From NCBI GenBank assembly GCA_007134665.1, contig SLKH01000324.1, forward strand, positions 1 to 6,895: a DNA stretch of 6,895 bases, written 5' to 3'. The position numbers were made by a program, and so were the translations under genes. The notes under the pieces were generated by a model. That model had not been told where the DNA came from. It saw nothing but the letters and a program-made list of their open reading frames with translations, and ran no database searches. The stretch is from Balneolaceae bacterium (lineage in GTDB: Bacteria; Bacteroidota; Rhodothermia; Balneolales; Balneolaceae). This document shows positions 1 through 6,131 of this stretch, one piece after another. How positions within the stretch are numbered: the stretch's first letter is position 1; every line of letters begins with the position of its first letter.

Positions 1-5
1 AAAAA

Positions 6-31
6 AAAGGCGGACTTTTCAGCCCGCCTTT
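6..31 (-). terminator. Rho-independent terminator of the OmpA-like lipoprotein gene
   Basis: On the minus strand an 8-bp GC-rich stem (AAAGGCGG / CCGCCTTT, plus-strand arms 6-13 and 24-31) encloses a 10-nt loop and runs directly into a run of T (plus-strand A's from 1). It lies about 24 bp after the TAA stop of the minus-strand gene, which is the expected position. The A/T arm ends could also give some termination from the other side, but there is no T-run on the plus strand after the stem. Confidence 0.88.
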
Positions 32-54
32 GGAGATTCTTATAAACAACAGAC

Positions 55-612
55 TTAGCTGCCTGGTGCGTAGGGGTCCGGATTAATCGGATGAGATTCA
101 GCAACCCTGTTCTTTTCACATCCCGGGGTTCCATCGTCAGCTTCTGCAGCAGTACATGGTATCGGGTGCTTTCCTAAACCGCGGGTATCAATTCTGTCGG
201 AACTGATGCCATTGGTTCTGTAGAAATTAGCAACGGATTCTGCTCTTCTTACACTCAGTCGAACATTGTATTGATCTCCACCCACATGGTCAGTGTATGC
301 ATCAACACGCACATTTACATCGGGGTTCTCTCGGAGCATTTCAATGTTTTGAGCAAGTAATTGAGCTGCACGATTGGTGATGTCAGATTTGTCAAAATCA
401 AAGTTGATAGGATTAAGCTCTTCGATGAAGTCAGCTTCCTCAACCTCTTCTTCCTCTTCTTCCATCCAATCCATCTCGTCATCTAATTCTTCCGGTTCCT
501 CGACCACTTCCGGCTCTTCAACTACTTCTTCTGTAGTTCCACAGCCGTAACTGAAGGCGATTAAACCGATCATTAAGCTGAAAATCAGGAGTAATTTAAA
601 CGATCTGGTCAT
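55..612 (-). CDS. OmpA/Pal-family outer-membrane lipoprotein
   Basis: Predicted lipoprotein of 185 residues tethering the outer membrane to peptidoglycan. Residues 1-23 are a lipoprotein signal (basic MTRSFK, hydrophobic core, then SYG before Cys24; Ser at -3 is a relaxed lipobox). Residues 28-65 form a strikingly acidic linker, 24 Asp/Glu and no Lys or Arg, containing a short EEPEVV-type repeat. The OmpA C-terminal domain follows (about 68-172): INFDFDKSDI at 69-78, then DAYTDHVGGDQYNVRLS around 104-120, RRAESV, and RGLGKHP around 144-150. In this family the Asp of the TD motif (Asp108) and the Arg of the NR motif (Arg169) contact diaminopimelate; both are present. The usual Gly before the TD motif is Ala105-Tyr, and the usual NRRVE reads NRVAE. 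Cys153 and Cys165 flank the loop before NR and may form a disulfide. A Pro-rich tail (about 174-185) ends the protein. No clear Shine-Dalgarno precedes the ATG. It appears monocistronic, with its own terminator. Pal itself is possible, but no tol genes are nearby, so no symbol is given. Confidence 0.92.
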   Translation of the reverse strand: MTRSFKLLLIFSLMIGLIAFSYGCGTTEEVVEEPEVVEEPEELDDEMDWMEEEEEEVEEADFIEELNPINFDFDKSDITNRAAQLLAQNIEMLRENPDVNVRVDAYTDHVGGDQYNVRLSVRRAESVANFYRTNGISSDRIDTRGLGKHPIPCTAAEADDGTPGCEKNRVAESHPINPDPYAPGS

Positions 613-904
613 ATGTCATTGGTTTGAGTTGTTAAGAGAAAACAGGTTTAAAAATATTATAAAATTTTTTATGTGGAAATAAAAAAAAGAACTTTTTTAA
701 CCCTGAATGAATACTTCGTTACCCTAAAGAAGACTTTAAACAGAAATTTGTTGAAAAGGTTTCCATAGAATAGATCAGGCGGTATAATAATATTAAAATA
801 ATGCTTTTCAAAGGATACTTGTTGTTAAAAATATGATGCTTGTAAATATAACATGTTGATTTACCGCTGTAATAATCAATATATGCCGGGTTTACAACTG
901 AGTA
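613..904. other. AT-rich gene-free stretch between ompA-like gene and tRNA
   Basis: I see no coding frame worth calling on either strand: starts such as the ATG pair near 834-840 hit a stop within about ten codons. The stretch holds long A and T tracts (about 660-700) on the ompA-like side and the tRNA promoter region on the other. No terminator-like GC hairpin is visible. Because the flanking genes diverge, both promoters should lie in this interval. Confidence 0.6.
649..661 (-). promoter_or_regulatory. Possible promoter of the OmpA-like lipoprotein gene
   Basis: Reading the minus strand, a perfect TATAAT lies at 661-656, and an overlapping TATTTTTA at 656-649 resembles the Bacteroidota -7 element TAnnTTTG with the last base off. 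Either would give a leader of roughly 30-40 nt to the ATG at 612. No convincing -35/-33 element is visible. The DNA further upstream (about 660-700) is made of long A and T tracts, which might act like an UP element. In DNA this AT-rich a TATAAT can occur by chance. Confidence 0.3.
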
Positions 905-934
905 TTGGCAATAATGTGTTATCCATTGTATATT
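905..934 (+). promoter_or_regulatory. Probable promoter of tRNA-Ala
   Basis: TTGGCA at 905-910 (5 of 6 to TTGACA) and TATATT at 929-934 (5 of 6 to TATAAT) are separated by 18 bp. The same bases also read as TATATTTC (929-936), one mismatch from the Bacteroidota -7 element TAnnTTTG. A transcription start near 941-943 would leave about 10 nt of 5' leader before the mature tRNA end at 952. Position and two good elements make this the best promoter candidate in the window. Confidence 0.5.
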
Positions 935-951
935 TCAGGCTGTCTTTATTG

Positions 952-1025
952 GGGGCTATAGCTCAGCTGGCTAGAGCGTCGCGCTGGCAGCGCGAAGGTC
1001 CGGGGTTCGAATCCCCGTAGCTCCA
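952..1025 (+). tRNA. tRNA-Ala, anticodon GGC
   Basis: Complete cloverleaf of 74 nt. Acceptor stem GGGGCTA (952-958) pairs with TAGCTCC (1018-1024), with one G-T pair; the discriminator is A1025. D stem GCTC/GAGC (961-964, 974-977). Anticodon stem TCGCG/CGCGA (979-983, 991-995) with loop CTGGCAG, putting anticodon GGC at 986-988, which reads GCC and GCU alanine codons. T stem CGGGG/CCCCG (1001-1005, 1013-1017) with the canonical TTCGAAT loop. The 3' CCA is not encoded (CAA follows the discriminator), so it must be added by tRNA nucleotidyltransferase. No other tRNA follows, so it appears to be a single-gene unit. Confidence 0.97.
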
Positions 1026-1026
1026 C

Positions 1027-1138
1027 AATACAGAGTGTATTAAGTCAATTTCTATATCTTCAGGAACACTTGATTTTTCACACTCTGATTCGAATAGTGA
1101 CTATAAATCAGGCATCTGATATCAATAAGTTTGTCACT
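1027..1138. repeat. Cluster of short inverted repeats downstream of the tRNA
   Basis: Several short complementary pairs lie here: AATACA/TGTATT (1027-1032, 1036-1041, 3-nt loop); CAGAGTGT/ACACTCTG (1031-1038, 1080-1087); AGTGAC/GTCACT (1096-1101, 1133-1138) enclosing ATCAG/CTGAT (1107-1111, 1116-1120, 4-nt loop). The first two share bases and are mutually exclusive. None is followed by a proper T-run, so none is a standard terminator, although the first could help end or process the tRNA transcript. Short matches in AT-rich DNA may be chance. Confidence 0.35.
1088..1107 (+). repeat. Split direct repeat, copy 1 (ATTCGAAT-4-ACTATAAA)
   Basis: The palindrome ATTCGAAT (1088-1095) is followed after 4 nt (AGTG) by ACTATAAA (1100-1107). 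The same two 8-mers in the same order occur again at 1230-1248 with a 3-nt spacer. The two-part layout (palindrome plus a -10-like TATAAA) would fit an operator/promoter pair upstream of the 1396 gene, but no -35 is seen at the right distance and the function is unknown. Confidence 0.5.
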
Positions 1139-1229
1139 CATAATCAGGCTATCCTGGATGCTAATCTGAATTGGTTTAATTTGTAACGAAATAGCCATTA
1201 GATCGTCTTTAACTATACCATAAGTATGA

Positions 1230-1248
1230 ATTCGAATTGAACTATAAA
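1230..1248 (+). repeat. Split direct repeat, copy 2 (ATTCGAAT-3-ACTATAAA)
   Basis: Second copy of the two-part repeat: ATTCGAAT (1230-1237, here inside a longer 10-bp palindrome AATTCGAATT at 1229-1238), a 3-nt spacer TGA, then ACTATAAA (1241-1248). It lies about 150 bp before the start of the secreted-protein gene and about 140 bp after copy 1. Confidence 0.5.
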
Positions 1249-1298
1249 GGTCCGGATATAGATCAGGGGCCTGTAAATGGATTTATTTCAATGACGGG

Positions 1299-1326
1299 TT
1301 GATGAATATGAGTTTATTTTCATAAT
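1299..1326 (+). promoter_or_regulatory. Possible promoter of the 1396 gene cluster
   Basis: TTGATG at 1299-1304 and CATAAT at 1321-1326 are 16 bp apart and match the sigma-70-type consensus at 4 and 5 of 6 positions. A start near 1333 would give a leader of about 63 nt carrying the Shine-Dalgarno at 1375-1385. The region is AT-rich and other arrangements are possible; no Bacteroidota TTTG/TAnnTTTG pair fits better. Confidence 0.28.
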
Positions 1327-1374
1327 CAATAGCCCGGGATTAAACTTTTTTCATATACACCGAATTATTTCTAA

Positions 1375-1385
1375 GAAAGGAGAGG
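1375..1385 (+). promoter_or_regulatory. Strong Shine-Dalgarno deciding a TTG start at 1396
   Basis: GAAAGGAGAGG lies 10 nt before TTG at 1396-1398. It is the only clear anti-16S match before any start in this window and supports TTG over the next in-frame ATG at 1417, which would be more than 30 nt away. An in-frame TAA at 1372-1374 rules out an earlier start. Confidence 0.7.
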
Positions 1386-1395
1386 ATTCAATAGA

Positions 1396-2607
1396 TTGAA
1401 CAAAAAATTAGAGAAGATGTCGGATTTCATTAAATATAGCGTAGTAGTAACTGCAAGTTTATTGCTCTCTTTAATTCTGTTTGCGTACCCAACCGCAGCC
1501 CAGACTTCAGAAGTTGAACTGGAAGTCCAGGTGGATCCTGTATTTTCGAATGCACAGATCATCAGCCTTACAAACCTTGTGTTTGATGAAAGCGGCGGCG
1601 GCACCCGGTTATTCACAATCTTTATACAAAACCGGTCCGATGTTGTACAAGAGTCACTCTACCTCGATATGCTGGTACGGTCAAGAAAGGATGGGTTAAT
1701 TGCGGAAAGTTTTCAGAGGACGAGTACACCGTTCAGCCTGAATCCGGGCCAAACTGTTTATGCATCCAATAATGACCTGGCAAGAGGACGGCTAATCGGG
1801 CTTGACGCCGATCTCGGTTTTGAAGGTGGTATTACAAGTTCCGGTACAGAGTTGATGAATCGCTTGCAGGGACGGACAACACTGCCGGTTGATGAATATG
1901 AACTTGAAATCAGATTGTATCAAAACAATAACCGTCCGTCTGGTGGTGATTTTGTGACAAATACAACAGCATTTATTGGGGGAGAAATGACTGATGATGA
2001 ACTCTCGCTTTATCTGCTCGCTCCTGGAGACGATATCGGTTCTGGTATGATGATAACAAACCCATATCCGGAATTCCGATGGGAAGGGCTGCAAAATCGT
2101 GAATACAGGCTGATTGTTGTTGAAGAAAGGGATGGAGAGAACCCTGAAACACTGATTCAGGGTGCAAAGAGCACAACGGCAGGCAGCCCGGGGTCACCGG
2201 TGTCACTGCTGGAATATGAAATGATGGATGTCAGGGTTCAGGGAACCAGCCTTCAGTATCCTTCAACAGGTGTACAGCAGCTTACAGAAGGAAATACCTA
2301 TTATTGGCAGGTATTTACAAGCCTGAGTTCAACATTTGGAGAGGAAGAGCGTGCATCTGAGATCTGGAGCTTTAGTTTGGGGAGTGGTTTTTCTGATGAT
2401 GTGGAGATGATTGGAATTGACGGTGATTTAAGAGAAATTCTCATTGCTTTACTCGGAATGGAGACATATCTGGAACTTGAACAGCGTGATTTTGAACTGG
2501 AGGGCCTGGAAATCGATAATCAGGAGATGTATGGAGGCATGGCAAGGGATGAGTTGATCCAGCTTGCAGAACGAATCAGGGACGGAAAAATAAAAATTAG
2601 CAGGTAA
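1396..2607 (+). CDS. Secreted two-domain beta-sandwich protein of unknown function
   Basis: Not recognised as a named family. The 403-residue product starts with TTG and carries a signal peptide: basic head MNKKLEK, hydrophobic stretch about 15-31, and likely cleavage after PTAA (residue 35), leaving a mature N-terminus QTSEVEL. Residues about 38-195 alternate hydrophobic and polar residues and contain phrases such as FTIFIQNRSD and EYELEIRLYQ, typical of an immunoglobulin-like sandwich. A second domain (about 204-329) has a fibronectin-III-like pattern: NPYPEFRWEG at 222-231, YRLIVVEE, then YYWQVF at 302-307 and a closing WSFSLG at 324-329. The last 70 residues (DLREILIALL, ELIQLAERIRDGKIKISR) are probably helical and end basic. 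No catalytic motif or lipobox is seen, so a periplasmic or surface adhesive/scaffold role is inferred. It is first in a tight cluster, 5 bp before the FecR-domain gene, and ends in tandem TAA codons. Confidence 0.85.
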   Translation: MNKKLEKMSDFIKYSVVVTASLLLSLILFAYPTAAQTSEVELEVQVDPVFSNAQIISLTNLVFDESGGGTRLFTIFIQNRSDVVQESLYLDMLVRSRKDGLIAESFQRTSTPFSLNPGQTVYASNNDLARGRLIGLDADLGFEGGITSSGTELMNRLQGRTTLPVDEYELEIRLYQNNNRPSGGDFVTNTTAFIGGEMTDDELSLYLLAPGDDIGSGMMITNPYPEFRWEGLQNREYRLIVVEERDGENPETLIQGAKSTTAGSPGSPVSLLEYEMMDVRVQGTSLQYPSTGVQQLTEGNTYYWQVFTSLSSTFGEEERASEIWSFSLGSGFSDDVEMIGIDGDLREILIALLGMETYLELEQRDFELEGLEIDNQEMYGGMARDELIQLAERIRDGKIKISR

Positions 2608-2612
2608 TAAAC

Positions 2613-3329
2613 ATGAGGAAAACTCCACTATTGCTTATGAAATTTGCTGTCGCCCTGCTATGCATCGGTATGATTTATACCGAACTTGAAGAAATTATTG
2701 ATGAACGCGAAATTGCCCTTGTAAGACGCCAGGTGCCATCTGTCCTGGTTTCTAATGTACAAACTGACACGGCAAGCGTGGGAACATCGCTGTTCAGCGG
2801 AGATACACTGCGAACCGATCAGGATGGCTATGCAATGGTGTTGTTCATGGACCAAAGTGTTACCAGGGTACGGCCGCTTTCTGAACTTATCATCAGGGGT
2901 GAAGTGAATCAGGACCGGAGTTCTAATACCCGGATTGAATTGAACAGAGGTGGATTTTTTATGAATGTAAACCGGCAGGCAAATAGTGAAGTTGAAGTCG
3001 GGGCATTCGGAACGGTTGCATCTGTGAAGGGAACGAGGTTCGGTGCTCTTGCAGAGGGTTTTTACTGGGTACAGGATGGAGAGATCGAAGTAATGCTTCT
3101 GGAAACCGGTGAGGTTGTATCTCTGACAGCTAAAATGTTTGCCAGGGTAAGTGAAGATGGTACTTCCCTGACAACCGGTACGCTTGATGATGAAGAACTT
3201 GAAGAGTTAGGTGAAGAATACAGTATTCTTGAATCGGATCTTGAACAGAGAAACCTGCGTTTAAGATTCAGAGATTCAAACGGACAAATCAGAGAAATAG
3301 AACTGGATATATTCGAGCAGGAAAATTAG
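2613..3329 (+). CDS. FecR-domain envelope protein (no anti-sigma region)
   Basis: Protein of 238 residues with a FecR domain at about 55-145: VGTSLFSGDTLRT (GDTLRT at 63-68), DGYAMVLFMDQS, TRVRPLSELII, RIELNRGGFF, and the signature TVASVKGTRF at 134-143. It is preceded by one hydrophobic segment (about 5-22) that is an uncleaved anchor or signal peptide; no good cleavage site or lipobox is visible (Cys17 follows Leu-Leu). Residues 190-212 are very acidic and probably helical. In classic FecR, a cytoplasmic segment before the membrane span binds an ECF sigma factor. Here that segment is absent, and no sigma factor or TonB receptor gene is nearby, so this is a stand-alone periplasmic FecR domain rather than an anti-sigma factor. 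An in-frame ATG at 2637 (Met9) would also give a signal-like N-terminus; only a weak AGG precedes the ATG at 2613. It lies between the secreted protein and the barrel protein in the same unit. Confidence 0.9.
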   Translation: MRKTPLLLMKFAVALLCIGMIYTELEEIIDEREIALVRRQVPSVLVSNVQTDTASVGTSLFSGDTLRTDQDGYAMVLFMDQSVTRVRPLSELIIRGEVNQDRSSNTRIELNRGGFFMNVNRQANSEVEVGAFGTVASVKGTRFGALAEGFYWVQDGEIEVMLLETGEVVSLTAKMFARVSEDGTSLTTGTLDDEELEELGEEYSILESDLEQRNLRLRFRDSNGQIREIELDIFEQEN

Positions 3330-3366
3330 TATTATTAGTGCCGGATCTATATTTAGTTTTTTATAA

Positions 3367-6123
3367 ATGAAGGCAATTACTACCGTTTGCTATCTGCTTA
3401 GTTTAATCATTCTTTCGACCGACCTGGCGACAGCGCAGCACTTTGTACGTCATCAGCAACCTCCGGTCATAGAAAGAGATCAAACGGTAATTTTTGAATT
3501 TGAAGTAGACCAGGTTAGTCACGACCAGGTTCTGGAGTCTCTGCTATTTGTGCGCCCTTCTACCAGCGGAAGCTTTTTTCAAACAGAAGAGAGATTCGAT
3601 GGCGGCCGCTCCCGTTTTGAAGTTAACATTACTGATGATGATGTCACGGGTATCGAATATTATTTTGTTCTTCGTCTTACAGACGGAAGGGAAATTATTT
3701 ATCCGGATATAAACCAGGATGAAAATCCACTCTATGTAGATGTGGTAGACTCCAGGGATGAAACTCTTCCGATAGCTGAATTTATTGACTATACAATACT
3801 TTCACCGCGTCCCGGAAGCGGCACTGTGAATGATGACCTGCTCATTGCTATTACGTTCTTTCATGAAAATCAGGCTGAAGAAGGAAGTTTTCATATCTAT
3901 CTGAATGGAAACAATGTAAGCGACCAGGCAGTTATTTCGCCATTTATGATCAAATATCAGCCTGAAGTGGATATATCGGGTCAGCAACAGGTATTGATTA
4001 CTTATGAAATTGATAGCCAGATTTATCAGGTTGCATCATGGTTCTTTATAGTTCTGGGTGATGAACAGGTAGCTGCTTCTGAACTTCCTTCAGAAGTCAG
4101 AAGCTGGATGCCTGCCGGGAATATCGAGCTTTCGGGAAGAAATCAGCAGATCTCTGGTTTTAATAATGATGCCCTGTCAGGCAGAATCAGATTGTCAGGT
4201 GAAGAGAGCGGAATTCAATACAATTTAGGTGCTTTTTTAACCTCCCAGGAGTCAGGCCGGTTACAGCCGCAAAACCGGTATAGTCTGGACCTGCGTTATG
4301 AAGATATGGTACACCTGCAAGCCGGTGATTTCTTTCCCCGGATGAGTGATTTGACAATTTCAGGGCGAAGAGTCAGAGGAGTGGGCCTCGGCCTGCAGTT
4401 TTGGAACAACCGGATTGAGACTCAAATTCTCCGGGGGCAGTTGAACAGAAGTGTCAGTAATCTATACGAATCCCTGAACGTCGAACAAATCATGATCGGT
4501 GAAATAGTGGTTGATACACTTGTAACCCTTGGTTACCGGGAAGGCGGACTGGGTACGTACAAACAAAATATAACAGGGGGCAGGATAGCATTTGGCAACC
4601 GGGATCGGTTTCAGGTTGCCTTGCAGGGTGCAAAGATTCAGGATGATACCACATCAATCCGGGTTATAAGGGATTATAACGACCTGGTATTATATGATCA
4701 GAACCTGGCCGCAACTCTTGATAATTCTGAGAGGAGTTATTTGCAGCAGAATCCGGATCGCCTGCAGGTGGCAGGTGGCAGCCCGCGGCCGAGAGGAAAT
4801 ATTGCATTTAGCGGTGAGTTGAATATGTCGTTTGATGATCATCGCATCAGATTTTCTTCCGAAACCGGCATGAGCCTGTTGAATAACGATATCTCAGGCG
4901 GCCCGCTGAATCAGCAGCGTGCGAGTGAACTCGGTGTTGAGCTTGACAGGGATGTTGAAAGCCTGATTGACCGGCTTTCATGGCTGATTATTATCAACGA
5001 TCAGATGAATACACTGCCGTTTAAATATACTGAAAATACAGCCGGTGACCTTGAAGTGGATCCATTTTTCCCGACATCTGTGATCGCCAGTGATTCGAGG
5101 CTTAACCTGAATTATTTTGGACACCAGATGCAGGTTCGCTATCAGTGGATCGGGCCGGATTACTACTCACTGGCAAATAGCACGATTCGCCGTGATGTGG
5201 CGGGTTTCGGAATAACCGATCGATTCAGGTTACTGGATAATAGGCTGAATGTAACCCTTGGTATCGAAAATTTGAGAGACAACCTGATGAATACCCGTGA
5301 TGCGATATTGAGGACAAATACATACAGAGCGGCATTGAGCTGGTATCCAGTGAATCCTGATCTTCCCAGATTGAGTTTATCTACACGATACCGGAACCGA
5401 AATAATAATGTCGAACGATTTAATCCATTTCTGCCAACCCCGGATGCTGAAATCCGAAATGCCGCATTACGAAATTATGAGGTTATTGAAGGGGATACTC
5501 TTGTTACGGTACTTCCACAAAAACGAGGAACCCTGTCGATTAACAGCTCGATTTCACAGGATGTAGAGTTATTCTCCTATATCCATCAGTTCAGTGTGAA
5601 TTACGGGATCACAAATACAAATGACAGTAATTTTACCTATGGAGATTCACGAAGCCATTCTTTGTCATTCCGGGTTATGAGCAGGATTGACCGAACTGAT
5701 CTTCCGATGCGTACGAGAATCGGTTATAACATCAACCGTTCGGAATCGATGGGTGGGTTATCGGATGTGAGGATTAGTGGTGTAGATATTGGTGGTGAGA
5801 TGTTGCTGTTTGAAAACAGGTTGACATTGAATACGGATTTGATCTACACGAGAAACCGGTTTCGGTCACTTGCTCTGAATGTAAATGACAATGATAATCC
5901 GCAATCATTTTCTGATAATTATTATGTTCCTGCTGATGAGTCAGAACGTTCAAGACGCTATACGAATTCTTTTATCGTTCGAATAGGAGCACAGTATGAT
6001 TTTACTGAAAATCATGGACTTCTGGCCACCCTGAATTACACAGCGAACAGGGATACTTTTGGAAATATTGGATCCCTTCCAAGCGATCGTATATTACAGC
6101 TCAGGTATATATTCAGATTTTGA
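3367..6123 (+). CDS. Large outer-membrane beta-barrel protein with N-terminal Ig-like region
   Basis: Predicted 918-residue outer-membrane protein of no recognised family. Residues 1-23 form a signal peptide ending in ATA before Gln24. Residues about 32-128 and 140-232 look like two Ig/FnIII-type sandwiches (EYYFVLRLTDGREIIYPD; GSFHIYLNGNNVSDQ). From about 250 to the end the sequence is a long run of amphipathic strands and polar turns, with repeated patterns such as FQVALQGAKI, RLSLSTRYRNRNN and LLATLNYTANRD. It finishes LRYIFRF with a terminal Phe, the classic sorting signal for BamA-dependent barrels. Residues 320-340 contain GDF, Pro324 and SGRRVRGVG, a segment that looks conserved-type but has no known role here. 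There is no TonB box or plug domain, so it is not a TonB-dependent receptor. The ATG has no Shine-Dalgarno and follows the FecR gene by 37 bp without a terminator. It may act as the surface or pore component of the module encoded by this cluster (inference). Confidence 0.88.
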   Translation: MKAITTVCYLLSLIILSTDLATAQHFVRHQQPPVIERDQTVIFEFEVDQVSHDQVLESLLFVRPSTSGSFFQTEERFDGGRSRFEVNITDDDVTGIEYYFVLRLTDGREIIYPDINQDENPLYVDVVDSRDETLPIAEFIDYTILSPRPGSGTVNDDLLIAITFFHENQAEEGSFHIYLNGNNVSDQAVISPFMIKYQPEVDISGQQQVLITYEIDSQIYQVASWFFIVLGDEQVAASELPSEVRSWMPAGNIELSGRNQQISGFNNDALSGRIRLSGEESGIQYNLGAFLTSQESGRLQPQNRYSLDLRYEDMVHLQAGDFFPRMSDLTISGRRVRGVGLGLQFWNNRIETQILRGQLNRSVSNLYESLNVEQIMIGEIVVDTLVTLGYREGGLGTYKQNITGGRIAFGNRDRFQVALQGAKIQDDTTSIRVIRDYNDLVLYDQNLAATLDNSERSYLQQNPDRLQVAGGSPRPRGNIAFSGELNMSFDDHRIRFSSETGMSLLNNDISGGPLNQQRASELGVELDRDVESLIDRLSWLIIINDQMNTLPFKYTENTAGDLEVDPFFPTSVIASDSRLNLNYFGHQMQVRYQWIGPDYYSLANSTIRRDVAGFGITDRFRLLDNRLNVTLGIENLRDNLMNTRDAILRTNTYRAALSWYPVNPDLPRLSLSTRYRNRNNNVERFNPFLPTPDAEIRNAALRNYEVIEGDTLVTVLPQKRGTLSINSSISQDVELFSYIHQFSVNYGITNTNDSNFTYGDSRSHSLSFRVMSRIDRTDLPMRTRIGYNINRSESMGGLSDVRISGVDIGGEMLLFENRLTLNTDLIYTRNRFRSLALNVNDNDNPQSFSDNYYVPADESERSRRYTNSFIVRIGAQYDFTENHGLLATLNYTANRDTFGNIGSLPSDRILQLRYIFRF

Positions 6124-6131
6124 AACAGCTT

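Noticed and set aside
683..698. AAAAAAG-AA-CTTTTTT inverted repeat as a terminator
   Set aside because: The loop is only 2 nt and the stem almost all A-T; it is better read as adjoining A and T tracts near the ompA-like promoter.
1088..1095. TTCGAAT-containing words as a degenerate second tRNA
   Set aside because: There is no T stem, acceptor stem or anticodon arm around either copy; only the loop word matches.
1371..1616. Antisense open frames over the cluster genes (also near 1792-2206, 2658-2855, 3802-3987, 6465-6713)
   Set aside because: They lie opposite strongly supported genes, have no domain pattern or ribosome binding site, and look like chance open frames.
2613..2700. FecR-domain protein as a lipoprotein via Cys17
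   Set aside because: Positions -1 to -3 are Leu-Leu-Ala; a lipobox needs a small residue such as Gly, Ala or Ser at -1.
3330..3366. T-run before the barrel gene as a terminator splitting the operon
   Set aside because: The run of T at about 3357-3362 has no GC-rich hairpin before it.
3367..6123. Barrel protein as a TonB-dependent receptor of a Fec-type system
   Set aside because: There is no TonB box or plug domain after the signal peptide; the N-terminus is sandwich-like instead.
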